The notes beneath the pieces were generated by a model, which did no database searches, was not told the DNA's origin, and saw nothing but the letters and a program-made list of their open reading frames with translations. From Flavobacteriaceae bacterium (GTDB taxonomy: Bacteria > Bacteroidota > Bacteroidia > Flavobacteriales > Flavobacteriaceae), in the NCBI GenBank assembly GCA_014763515.1, contig JACXVH010000021.1:1-14090 (forward strand): a stretch of DNA of 14,090 nucleotides, read 5' to 3'. Shown here piece after piece: positions 1 to 6,265 of the stretch (within the stretch, counting starts at the first letter, position 1; each line of letters begins with the position of its first letter). The position numbers were made by a program, and so were the translations under genes.

Positions 1-1
1 T

Positions 2-79
2 GTTTATAAGTTAAATAGAAGATATTTTGAAGAAAAACTCTTCGATAGGCTTGTAATTGCTAACATTACAGGATTATGA
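2..79 (+). CDS. 3' end of an unrecognised CDS, cut by the window edge
   Basis: Frame 2 is open from the window start to a TGA at 77-79 and gives 25 residues ending YFEEKLFDRLVIANITGL. The basic, aromatic-rich tail (KLNRRYF...) is the sort of C-terminus seen on some transposases and other DNA-binding enzymes, but I cannot assign a family. The bias looks coding rather than random, because the other two frames stop early. The downstream Crp/Fnr-like gene begins 66 bases later. It may be only chance open frame. Confidence 0.35.
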   Translation, partial: VYKLNRRYFEEKLFDRLVIANITGL

Positions 80-145
80 CAACAAACGGACAATCAGTAT
101 TATTTTAAATGAATTATTATTATATTTAAAAATTATCACGAAAAA

Positions 146-736
146 TTGCCCACAGAAAAGAAACATATAGAAACTATTCTAGAACATTTTAAGAAAGATG
201 TTACGTTAAATGATGCTGCTATTAAGAGAATAACTTCTGTTTTAGTTTTTAAAAATCTCAAGAAAAAAGAATTCTTGATTGAACCAGGCAATATATCAAA
301 TAATATGAACTTTATTGTTAAAGGATGTATGAGAAGTTTTTATAGAGATGAAATGGCTCAGGAGCATACCTTGCAATTAGGAATTGAAGAATGGTGGATT
401 AATGATTTATATAGTTACTTAAGTAGAAAAAAGTCAAGGATGTATGTTCAAGCTTTAGAAGAAACATTAATAATTCAAATTCCGAGAATTGAATTAGAAA
501 AAATTTATTTTGAATATCCAGAGTTTTCTAATTTTTTTAGAAAAAAAATTCAAAGTGCATATGTAGCAGTTCAAGAGCGTGTTATTGATAGTATGAGTGA
601 CGATGCTTATGAACGCTATGATAATTTCAGAAAATCTTATCGTGATATTGAACAGCGTGTTCCACAATACATTATTGCCTCTTACCTTGGTGTTACTCCA
701 GAATTTTTGAGTTATTTACGAAAAAAGCACTCTTAA
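146..736 (+). CDS. Crp/Fnr-family transcriptional regulator (cyclic-nucleotide-binding-domain type)
   Basis: This is a cytoplasmic regulator of 196 residues. Residues ~25-130 form a cNMP-binding-like beta-roll ('FLIEPGNISNNMNFIVKGCMRSFY' region). The C-terminal winged helix contains RVPQYIIASYLGVTPE (171-186), the pattern of Bacteroidota Crp-like proteins. The start is TTG at 146: an in-frame TGA at 110-112 closes the frame upstream, there is no in-frame ATG before the beta-roll, and the next Met is residue 54. There is only one Cys in the roll, so no Fnr-type iron-sulfur cluster is expected. In the recognition helix the Fnr-like pattern E-x-x-S-R becomes E186-F-L-S189-Y190, with Tyr in place of Arg. 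The gene lies directly upstream of the 814-3681 cluster, whose promoter holds a Crp/Fnr-geometry dyad, so it is the likely local activator (inference). The ligand is unknown. Confidence 0.87.
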   Translation: MPTEKKHIETILEHFKKDVTLNDAAIKRITSVLVFKNLKKKEFLIEPGNISNNMNFIVKGCMRSFYRDEMAQEHTLQLGIEEWWINDLYSYLSRKKSRMYVQALEETLIIQIPRIELEKIYFEYPEFSNFFRKKIQSAYVAVQERVIDSMSDDAYERYDNFRKSYRDIEQRVPQYIIASYLGVTPEFLSYLRKKHS

Positions 737-744
737 ATTCTCTT

Positions 745-789
745 CTTAAGATACCTTAAGTTTTTTCTTTTACAGAGGATGTAATTTTG
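745..789 (+). promoter_or_regulatory. Promoter of the 814-3681 cluster: Crp/Fnr-geometry dyad plus Bacteroidota -7 box
   Basis: CTTAAG (745-750), ATAC, CTTAAG (755-760) forms a 16-bp dyad. It is followed by 21 bases and then TAATTTTG (782-789), a perfect TAnnTTTG -7 element. No TTTG is seen at -33, which fits an activator-dependent promoter. The dyad centre lies 29.5 bases before the -7 box, about -41.5 from the expected transcription start near 795. The same layout recurs at 12361-12405 on the other strand. The dyad is followed by T6CT4, so it could also act as a weak terminator for the upstream regulator gene. Confidence 0.6.
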
Positions 790-813
790 ACCCATACAAA
801 TTATGAATGGGTT

Positions 814-1434
814 ATGTTACGATATATTTACCTTTTATTATTTACAATTGTAGCATTTTTAAAATTAAATGCTCAGAAAGCTAGTTTTTCACCAGATTTG
901 GTTGTTGGAAATCGTTCTATTTCTTATCAACATTTTATTGGATATAAAATTAATGATAGATGGTCTATCAATAATGCATCTCTATTTGATACCGAATACG
1001 ATAATGACAAAAACAATATTCTCTTCATTAGAAACATGTTGTCTTACAATTTCAATAAGTATTTTAAGGCCAACATAGCATTAGGTATTAAAAATCCTGG
1101 ATCATTTTCGACATTAACAGCTCAATATCAGTATGCATCTTCAAGTTTGAAATTAAGTTATGCAATAGGTAGTACCTATCAAAATGGATTTACTCTTGAG
1201 CAAACTCTATCGATAAATTATACACCAATTATGTATAAAAATATTCAAGGCTATTTTAACCTATTTGCTGTCGTTAATACAAATTTAAAAGTACTAGACA
1301 GAGGTATTCAAAATTTACGACTTGGCATAAAAAAAGAAAAACTAATAACAGGAATTGCTGTAAACCTAGATCAGTTTACTAAAGCAGAAAAAACACTTGA
1401 AAATTTCGGAATCTTTATAAAATATAACTTTTAA
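814..1434 (+). CDS. Secreted outer-membrane beta-barrel-like protein, function unknown
   Basis: The protein has 206 residues. It starts with a clear signal peptide (MLRYIYLLLFTIVAFLKLNAQ, probable cleavage after residue 21). The rest is rich in alternating aromatic/polar strands and ends in 'IKYNF', a terminal Phe typical of outer-membrane barrels. I chose ATG 814 rather than the in-frame TTG at 787. The TTG is the end of the -7 element TAATTTTG, and starting there would put nine polar residues ahead of the signal peptide. It is the first gene of a cluster and lies 12 bases before the DoxX gene. I do not recognise a specific family; it might be a small porin-like or transport-associated barrel. 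Confidence 0.75.
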   Translation: MLRYIYLLLFTIVAFLKLNAQKASFSPDLVVGNRSISYQHFIGYKINDRWSINNASLFDTEYDNDKNNILFIRNMLSYNFNKYFKANIALGIKNPGSFSTLTAQYQYASSSLKLSYAIGSTYQNGFTLEQTLSINYTPIMYKNIQGYFNLFAVVNTNLKVLDRGIQNLRLGIKKEKLITGIAVNLDQFTKAEKTLENFGIFIKYNF

Positions 1435-1446
1435 GATTAATAGATT

Positions 1447-1848
1447 ATGAGAACAAAACAAAACTTAAGATTACTTCTAATAAGAGTTAGTATAGCATTT
1501 ACAATGTTAGTATATGGAATTACAAAATTAATTTATGGAATTGATTTTATTAAGACTTTATTCATTTCATATGGATTGCCCTCTTTCTTTGGCTATAGTA
1601 TTTTTATTGGAGAAGTTATTGCACCTTTTTTAATAATAATTGGATTTAGAACAAAATTTGCGGGAATTGTTTTTGCATTGAATTGCTTTGCTGCTATTAT
1701 AATGGTTCAACTACCAAACTTATTACAGTTAAATGAAAGTGGTGGCTGGTCAATAGGATTAATTTTCATCTACATGGTCTTTGGTATCTCCATGTTTTTT
1801 ACTGGAGCAGGTAAATATGCTTTGTCAACTAATAAAAAATGGGATTAA
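1447..1848 (+). CDS. DoxX-family integral membrane protein
   Basis: This 133-residue inner-membrane protein has four predicted membrane helices (about residues 8-30, 45-65, 70-90 and 98-122). It matches the DoxX pattern: an N-terminal 'R..LLIRVSIAFTMLVYGITKL', a 'GEVIAPFLIIIGFRTKFAG' loop, and a final helix after 'SGGWSIG'. DoxX proteins are linked in some bacteria to redox or thiol stress and to quinone-associated membrane complexes, but the role here is unknown. The start ATG 1447 is 12 bases after the previous stop. The end overlaps the next gene's longest start by 10 bases, which supports co-transcription. Confidence 0.87.
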   Translation: MRTKQNLRLLLIRVSIAFTMLVYGITKLIYGIDFIKTLFISYGLPSFFGYSIFIGEVIAPFLIIIGFRTKFAGIVFALNCFAAIIMVQLPNLLQLNESGGWSIGLIFIYMVFGISMFFTGAGKYALSTNKKWD

Positions 1849-2309
1849 TACTTAGAGCTATGAGATTATTTTTTCTTTCGATATTAGGATTAGCAGGAGG
1901 CGTTTTTTTAGCAATACAAGCTGGATTTAACTCCCAATTGGGCAGTACTCTAAAACAGCCTATTCTTGCCGTCATCGCAAGCTCAATTAGTAGTGTAGTG
2001 TTTGGTTGTCTATTATTCTTTTTAATTAGCAAAGAAAGTATTCATAACATCACAACAACACAAGTTCCATGGCATTTATGGTTTATTGGTGGGTTTTTTA
2101 GTGTTATAGGTATAGCTATATACTTCTATAACATTCCAAAAATTGGAATTTCAAAAATGATAGCTCTAGGGCTTTGTGGACAGCTAATTTTTTCGTTAAT
2201 CGCCGGAAAATATGGTTGGCTTAATTTACCTGTAGAACCTATTACTACCAAAAGACTTGCAGGAACCATAGCTATGATAGCTGGTATTATACTCTTTAAC
2301 ATTAAATGA
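1839..2309 (+). CDS. YdcZ/DUF606-family (DMT superfamily) membrane protein
   Basis: This 156-residue membrane protein has about five hydrophobic helices. The motif 'GGVFLAIQAGFNSQLG' in the first helix, 'W.LWFIGGFFSVIGIAIYFYNIPKIG' and a glycine-rich last helix ('LAGTIAMIAGIILF') are characteristic of the YdcZ/DUF606 small DMT-type transporters. The substrate is unknown. ATG 1839 overlaps the DoxX stop by 10 bases. An internal ATG at 1860 (MRLFFLS...) would remove the overlap and is a fair alternative start. The end overlaps the next gene in an ATGA arrangement (2306-2309), which suggests translational coupling. Confidence 0.85.
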   Translation: MGLILRAMRLFFLSILGLAGGVFLAIQAGFNSQLGSTLKQPILAVIASSISSVVFGCLLFFLISKESIHNITTTQVPWHLWFIGGFFSVIGIAIYFYNIPKIGISKMIALGLCGQLIFSLIAGKYGWLNLPVEPITTKRLAGTIAMIAGIILFNIK

Positions 2310-3046
2310 TAATTATGAATACAATACAATCAAACATATTAAACTTAACTTCTTTATGGAAAAGTGCAACTAAGCCTTTTAACACGTATAACGAAGATAA
2401 AAATATTGGTTACTGTTTTATACCAAACTCACAGTGGCCCAATAAAATATGGTTAAAAACAGAACATAACATCACTATTTTAAATGAAATTAAGCTTCTT
2501 CTAAAATCAGAATTAGATGGTCTTACCTTTTCCTATTTTGATTTAGATAATGAAGAGCAAAACAAGATAATTTTTGACTATCATGGTTTTTATGAGTCCT
2601 CAATGCAATTTGGTATGTCTTTGAGAATTAAAGAAAAAGTACAAATTTCAAAACCATTGAAATTGCAACTAATCACCAATATTGATGATTGTAAAACATG
2701 GAGTCAAACATTTCAAAAAGCGTTTGGATATCAAATTTCTGAAGAAACGATTAACAAGACATACCACAATATAAACTATTACCTAATCTATGATCATGAC
2801 CAAATTGTTGGCACTGTAATTAGCCATCAAACAAATTCATCTATTGGCATTCATAGTCTTGGTATATTACCTCATATGCGAGGCAATGGGTATGCTACAC
2901 AAATAATGCATCATCTAATTAATAAAGGCTTAGAACAAGGATGTAATTTAGCTACTCTACAAGCATCTAAAATGGCAAAATCCATGTATAAAAAAATGGG
3001 TTTTAAAACAGAGTTTATAATAAGAAACTACAAATTAAAAAAATAA
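2306..3046 (+). CDS. GNAT-family N-acetyltransferase
   Basis: This cytoplasmic enzyme has 246 residues. The GNAT fold is in the C-terminal half. Motif A is 'LGILPHMRGNGYATQIM' (about 185-201), with the acetyl-CoA pyrophosphate loop R192-G-N-G195-Y-A. It is followed by the motif B-like 'MAKSMYKKMGF' (223-233). The N-terminal ~120 residues are not recognisable and may be a degenerate second GNAT-like domain. The substrate cannot be told. ATG 2306 overlaps the previous stop by four bases; ATG 2315 (MNTIQ) is an alternative start. The gene is 5 bases upstream of the nitroreductase gene, in the same cluster. Confidence 0.87.
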   Translation: MIIMNTIQSNILNLTSLWKSATKPFNTYNEDKNIGYCFIPNSQWPNKIWLKTEHNITILNEIKLLLKSELDGLTFSYFDLDNEEQNKIIFDYHGFYESSMQFGMSLRIKEKVQISKPLKLQLITNIDDCKTWSQTFQKAFGYQISEETINKTYHNINYYLIYDHDQIVGTVISHQTNSSIGIHSLGILPHMRGNGYATQIMHHLINKGLEQGCNLATLQASKMAKSMYKKMGFKTEFIIRNYKLKK

Positions 3047-3051
3047 TAAAA

Positions 3052-3681
3052 ATGGAACTTATAGAAAATTTAAAATGGCGCTATGCCACAAAAAAGTTTG
3101 ATACTACAAAGAAAGTATCATATGATGATCTCGAAAATTTAAAAGAAGCTATACAACTATCGGTTTCTTCTTATGGACTTCAACTTTACAAAGTGCTAAT
3201 CATTGAAAATTCAGCCATTAGAGAAAAATTAAAACCAGTTTCTTGGAATCAAAGTCAGATAACAGATGCTTCACACTTATTTGTGTTCTGTAATTATAAA
3301 GATGTTTCATCTGAAGCTATAGACGATTTTATTAAACAAACAGCTGTGACTCGCAATTTAGATTTAAATAGGCTGAATGGTTATGGTGATTTTATAAAAT
3401 CCAAATTGGCAGAAAAATCCAAAGAAGAAAAAACAAGCTGGTTAAAATCTCAAACCTATTTAGCTTTGGGAAATCTTTTAAATGCATGTGCTGAATTGAG
3501 AATTGATGCATGTCCTATGGAAGGCTTTGAATCTGATGCTTATAATAAAATTTTAGGTCTTGATGAACAAGGCTTAAATGCTGCTGTCATTGCTCCCATA
3601 GGTTATAGACACAAGGAAGACCAAACAATAGATGCTAAAAAGGTTAGAAAACCATTTGACTTATTATTTCAAGAAATTTAA
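3052..3681 (+). CDS. NfsB-like NAD(P)H-dependent FMN nitroreductase
   Basis: The protein has 209 residues, close to the ~217 of NfsB. It reduces nitroaromatics and/or quinones, or acts as a dihydropteridine-type reductase, using bound FMN; such proteins are cytoplasmic dimers. Visible family features are 'KWRYATKKFD' at 8-17 (R10 and K14 are the usual FMN phosphate/ring contacts), 'SVSSYGLQLYKVLII' (37-51), 'WNQSQ' (65-69), 'ACPMEGFE' (153-160), 'APIGYR' (181-186) and a C-terminal 'KVRKPFD'. It is the last gene of the cluster that starts at 814. With DoxX it suggests a redox or electrophile-stress role for the cluster (inference). Confidence 0.92.
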   Translation: MELIENLKWRYATKKFDTTKKVSYDDLENLKEAIQLSVSSYGLQLYKVLIIENSAIREKLKPVSWNQSQITDASHLFVFCNYKDVSSEAIDDFIKQTAVTRNLDLNRLNGYGDFIKSKLAEKSKEEKTSWLKSQTYLALGNLLNACAELRIDACPMEGFESDAYNKILGLDEQGLNAAVIAPIGYRHKEDQTIDAKKVRKPFDLLFQEI

Positions 3682-3724
3682 GATTAATGAGATTTTGTAA
3701 CATTGTTAATTTATTAATTATTAA

Positions 3725-3748
3725 TATTCAAAAATAATTTGTTGAATA
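3725..3748. repeat. Inverted repeat just upstream of the MFS gene
   Basis: TATTCAA (3725-3731) and TTGAATA (3742-3748) are perfect complements separated by 10 bases, ending 3 bases before ATG 3752. The repeat could be an operator or a leader hairpin over the start region. The intergenic region also has TAACA-T-TGTTA at 3698-3708. The sequence is very AT-rich, so chance is possible. Confidence 0.35.
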
Positions 3749-3751
3749 ATT

Positions 3752-4942
3752 ATGCTGGTCAGTGATTCAAAAAGTTCATTTTATATTGTTTATTTGATAA
3801 GTTTTTTGCATCTTATAAATGATTTAATACAGGCTGTAATTCCTTCAATATTTCCTTTGTTGAAAGAAAATTTTCAACTTTCTTTTGGTGAAATTGGATT
3901 GTTAACTTTAGCATTTCAGTTAAGTGCTTCTATTTTGCAACCTTTAATTGGTTACTACACAGATAAAACTCCTAAGGTTTATTTGCAAATTTATGGATTT
4001 GTTTTTACAACATTTGGAGTCATCTTATTATCTTGTGCTATTAATTTTATACTTTTGATAGCATCTTGTATTATAATAGGGATTGGGTCCGCAATCTTTC
4101 ATCCTGAATCTAGTCGTATTGCTAATTTAGCTTCAGCAGGAAAGATTGGTGTGGCACAATCGATATTTCAAATTGGAGGTAATTTTGGAACAGCTCTTGC
4201 CCCTATAGCGGTTGCATTTTTGATACTGCCTAACTCAATACAATTTATAAACATATTCATCCTTCCATTAATTATTGCTTTTTTTCTTTTAAAAAAGATC
4301 ACGAATTGGTATAAAAAATATTTAGAAACTAAGAAAACTGAAAAGTTTAGTAAACAATTAAAACCATATGTTTCGTTTTCAAAGAGGAAATTAAAATTCA
4401 TAATTGGAATTTTATTATTAATAATTTTCTCAAAATTTATTTATGCTGCATGCCTATCAAATTATTACAGTTTTTATTTAATTGAGAAATTTAAACTGAC
4501 TATTGAACAATCGCAAACGCATTTTTTTCTTTATTTATTTTCTTACATGTTGGGGACAACTCTTGGAGGACCATTAGGAGACAAGTTTGGTCGATTATAC
4601 GTTATATGGTTTTCTGTTTTTGGAGCAACACCATTTATAATATGCTTACCTTATGTAAATTTGTTTTACACTGATATTCTAATGGTTATTATTGGGTTTA
4701 TAATGGCTTCTGCCTTTCCTGCAATCTTGTCTTATGCCCAAGAATTATTGCCTGAAAAGCTTGGGATAATATCAGGTTTGTTTTATGGGTTTGCTTTTGG
4801 AGTTGCTGCTATTGGATCAGCACTTATTGGATTAATAGCAGATTTTAAGTCAATTATTTTTGTGTATCAACTATGTTCATTTTTTCCTTTAATTGGAATT
4901 GTTTGTTTCTTCTTGCCAAATATTACGACAAAAATGGAATAA
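3752..4942 (+). CDS. fsr: MFS exporter of the fosmidomycin-resistance (Fsr) type
   Basis: This inner-membrane drug/proton antiporter-type protein has 396 residues (E. coli Fsr ~406) and about 12 hydrophobic helices. It closely follows the Fsr pattern: 'FLHLINDLIQAVIPSIFPLL' (18-37), 'LTLAFQLSASILQPLIGYYT' (51-70) with an MFS motif-A-like 'GYYTDKTPK', then 'FHPESSRIANLASAGK', 'GVAQSIFQIGGNFG', and the second-half motif 'LGGPLGDKFGR'. The exported compound cannot be inferred from sequence. The gene is single, with 70 bases before it and 59 after it; the next gene is a Crp/Fnr-like regulator on the same strand. The start ATG 3752 gives a short cytoplasmic N-terminus before helix 1. Confidence 0.87.
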   Translation: MLVSDSKSSFYIVYLISFLHLINDLIQAVIPSIFPLLKENFQLSFGEIGLLTLAFQLSASILQPLIGYYTDKTPKVYLQIYGFVFTTFGVILLSCAINFILLIASCIIIGIGSAIFHPESSRIANLASAGKIGVAQSIFQIGGNFGTALAPIAVAFLILPNSIQFINIFILPLIIAFFLLKKITNWYKKYLETKKTEKFSKQLKPYVSFSKRKLKFIIGILLLIIFSKFIYAACLSNYYSFYLIEKFKLTIEQSQTHFFLYLFSYMLGTTLGGPLGDKFGRLYVIWFSVFGATPFIICLPYVNLFYTDILMVIIGFIMASAFPAILSYAQELLPEKLGIISGLFYGFAFGVAAIGSALIGLIADFKSIIFVYQLCSFFPLIGIVCFFLPNITTKME

Positions 4943-4948
4943 AGAGCC

Positions 4949-4980
4949 TTTGTTTAATAATTTAACATTTGTTAACTTCG
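4949..4980 (+). promoter_or_regulatory. Bacteroidota-type promoter of the second Crp/Fnr gene, with overlapping palindrome
   Basis: TTTG at 4949-4952 (-33) and TAACTTCG at 4973-4980 (-7, one mismatch to TAnnTTTG) are 20 bases apart, the normal spacing. The expected start near 4987 leaves a ~15-base leader to ATG 5002. The inverted repeat TTAACA-TT-TGTTAA (4962-4975) overlaps the -7 box, a position suited to repression or autoregulation. Confidence 0.5.
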
Positions 4981-5001
4981 TAAAGACTAAAAAAGTAATT
5001 T

Positions 5002-5577
5002 ATGCAAAATGAAATTGTAAAATTAATTTCTAGGTACCTTGAACTTTCAAATGACGAGGCTTTAGCATTTGACGAATGTATTCCAGTTAAAGATTTTAAT
5101 AAGGGTGATGTTCTTTTAAGAGAGGGACAAATTTCTAGAGATTCTTATTTTGTTATTAAAGGATGTATTAGAAAATACTATATTATAGATGGAGAAGAAC
5201 GGACAACAGAATTCTATATTGAAGATGAGTCTGTAGCTTCTTTACAAGGTTATAAAAATAAAACACCATCAAACCATTATTTTGAATGTGTAGAAAATAG
5301 TAGGTTAGCTGTTTTAAATTATGATAAAGAACAAGAATTGTTCAGACGAGTTCCAGCTTATGAAACTTTATGTAGAATGTCAATGGAGAATGACTTTGGT
5401 GAACAACAAGAAGCTTTATCTAGGTTTATAGTTTCTAGCCCAGAGGAGCGATATAAGCATTTATTAGAATCACGACCAGATTTATTACAGCGAGTGCCTC
5501 AATATTATTTAGCGAGTTATTTAGGGGTAAAACCAGAATCATTAAGTAGGATAAGAAAGCGTATTGCAGGAAAGTAA
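5002..5577 (+). CDS. Crp/Fnr-family transcriptional regulator
   Basis: This cytoplasmic regulator has 191 residues. The N-terminal cNMP-binding-like domain includes 'FNKGDVLLREGQISRDSYFVIKGCIRKYY' (about residues 32-60). A coiled dimer helix follows, then the C-terminal winged helix 'RVPQYYLASYLGVKPESLS' (164-182). The recognition helix keeps E179-x-x-S182-R183, the arrangement Fnr uses to read TTGAT-type half-sites; the paralogue at 146-736 has Tyr at the Arg position. It lacks an Fnr cysteine cluster. The upstream promoter carries a palindrome over its -7 box. It converges on the short-chain dehydrogenase gene with only 7 bases between the stops. Confidence 0.88.
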   Translation: MQNEIVKLISRYLELSNDEALAFDECIPVKDFNKGDVLLREGQISRDSYFVIKGCIRKYYIIDGEERTTEFYIEDESVASLQGYKNKTPSNHYFECVENSRLAVLNYDKEQELFRRVPAYETLCRMSMENDFGEQQEALSRFIVSSPEERYKHLLESRPDLLQRVPQYYLASYLGVKPESLSRIRKRIAGK

Positions 5578-5603
5578 ATTCTGGTTACCATTTCCTAATT
5601 TTT
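5569..5603 (+). terminator. Possible rho-independent terminator overlapping the Crp/Fnr stop codon
   Basis: GGAAA-GTAA (5569-5577) can pair with TTAC (5585-5588) and TTTCC (5591-5595), with a two-base CA bulge and a 7-base loop, followed by TAATTTTT. It would stop + strand transcripts. Its stem lies across both stop codons of the convergent genes. No T-run follows in the - direction. Confidence 0.4.
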
Positions 5604-6244
5604 CCTTGATGCCAAAACTTTCCACTCTCAACGTTATTATTCAGTAAATTTAAAATATCCTTGGCAACGTCTCTTGGTAAACGAGGTGCTATTTTTCCTC
5701 CCATATCAGTTTGCGTCCAGCCTGGATCAAGTGAAGATACTATTATATTTTGATGTTCTAATCGTTTTGATAGCAATTTAGTATACATATTCAATGCAGC
5801 TTTAGACATTTTGTAATGTGGTTGAAATGCGTCAAAATTTTGCTCACTAAAAGAACCCCAATCTGAGGTAATATTAATTATATGTGCTTTTGGGTTTAAT
5901 TTTGGAATTAGACTTTCGGTTAGTTCAATAGTGCCAAATAGATTGATGTCAAAAGTGTCCTTTAACTGTTTTAAATTAATTACAGATTCATCCCATTTTT
6001 CAAGTAAAATACCAGCGTTGTTGATTAAAAAATCTAGTTTTACATTTTCTAAATTCTCAACAAATTTGTCAATAGAACTACTACTAGATAAATCAAGCTT
6101 TAAACATTCAAAGTTTGGTTTAATTAGAGTATGGTTTCCATTTGTAGAAGTTCCAATAACTTTAGTTTTTGAGTTATTAACTAATAATTCAACTGTTGCT
6201 AAACCAATCCCTCTACTACTTCCTGTGATTATTCCGTGTTTCAT
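5585..6244 (-). CDS. Short-chain dehydrogenase/reductase (SDR), carbonyl-reductase-like
   Basis: The protein has 219 residues and is probably a cytoplasmic NAD(P)H-dependent oxidoreductase. The classical SDR signature is complete: nucleotide-binding TGSSRGIG (7-14), NNAG (75-78), structural N101, catalytic S127, Y144 and K148 (YKMSK), and the post-catalytic 'DPGWTQTDMGG'. This last motif resembles carbonyl reductase-type SDRs. The substrate is unknown. It is the last gene of the - strand cluster, 21 bases after the SnoaL-like gene. The only obvious hairpin near its end is the one shared with the convergent regulator gene. Confidence 0.92.
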   Translation of the reverse strand: MKHGIITGSSRGIGLATVELLVNNSKTKVIGTSTNGNHTLIKPNFECLKLDLSSSSSIDKFVENLENVKLDFLINNAGILLEKWDESVINLKQLKDTFDINLFGTIELTESLIPKLNPKAHIINITSDWGSFSEQNFDAFQPHYKMSKAALNMYTKLLSKRLEHQNIIVSSLDPGWTQTDMGGKIAPRLPRDVAKDILNLLNNNVESGKFWHQGKIRKW

Positions 6245-6265
6245 GATTATTCAATTTTTAAAATT

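Noticed and set aside
2..79. Calling the left-edge fragment a transposase
   Set aside because: Only 25 residues are visible. The basic/aromatic tail is suggestive, but no catalytic motif or terminal repeat supports it.
745..771. Reading the CTTAAG dyad plus T-run as only a terminator of the first regulator gene
   Set aside because: The stem would be just 6 bp and AT-rich. The near-identical dyad at 12390-12405 has no T-run in either direction, while both keep the same spacing to a -7 box. A promoter site explains both; a secondary terminator role stays possible at 745.
1461..1480. CTTAAGATTA-like sequence inside the DoxX gene, and other single CTTAAG hexamers (417-422)
   Set aside because: These are single hexamers within coding sequence, with no second half-site at 10 bases. 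Several are expected by chance in 14 kb of this composition.
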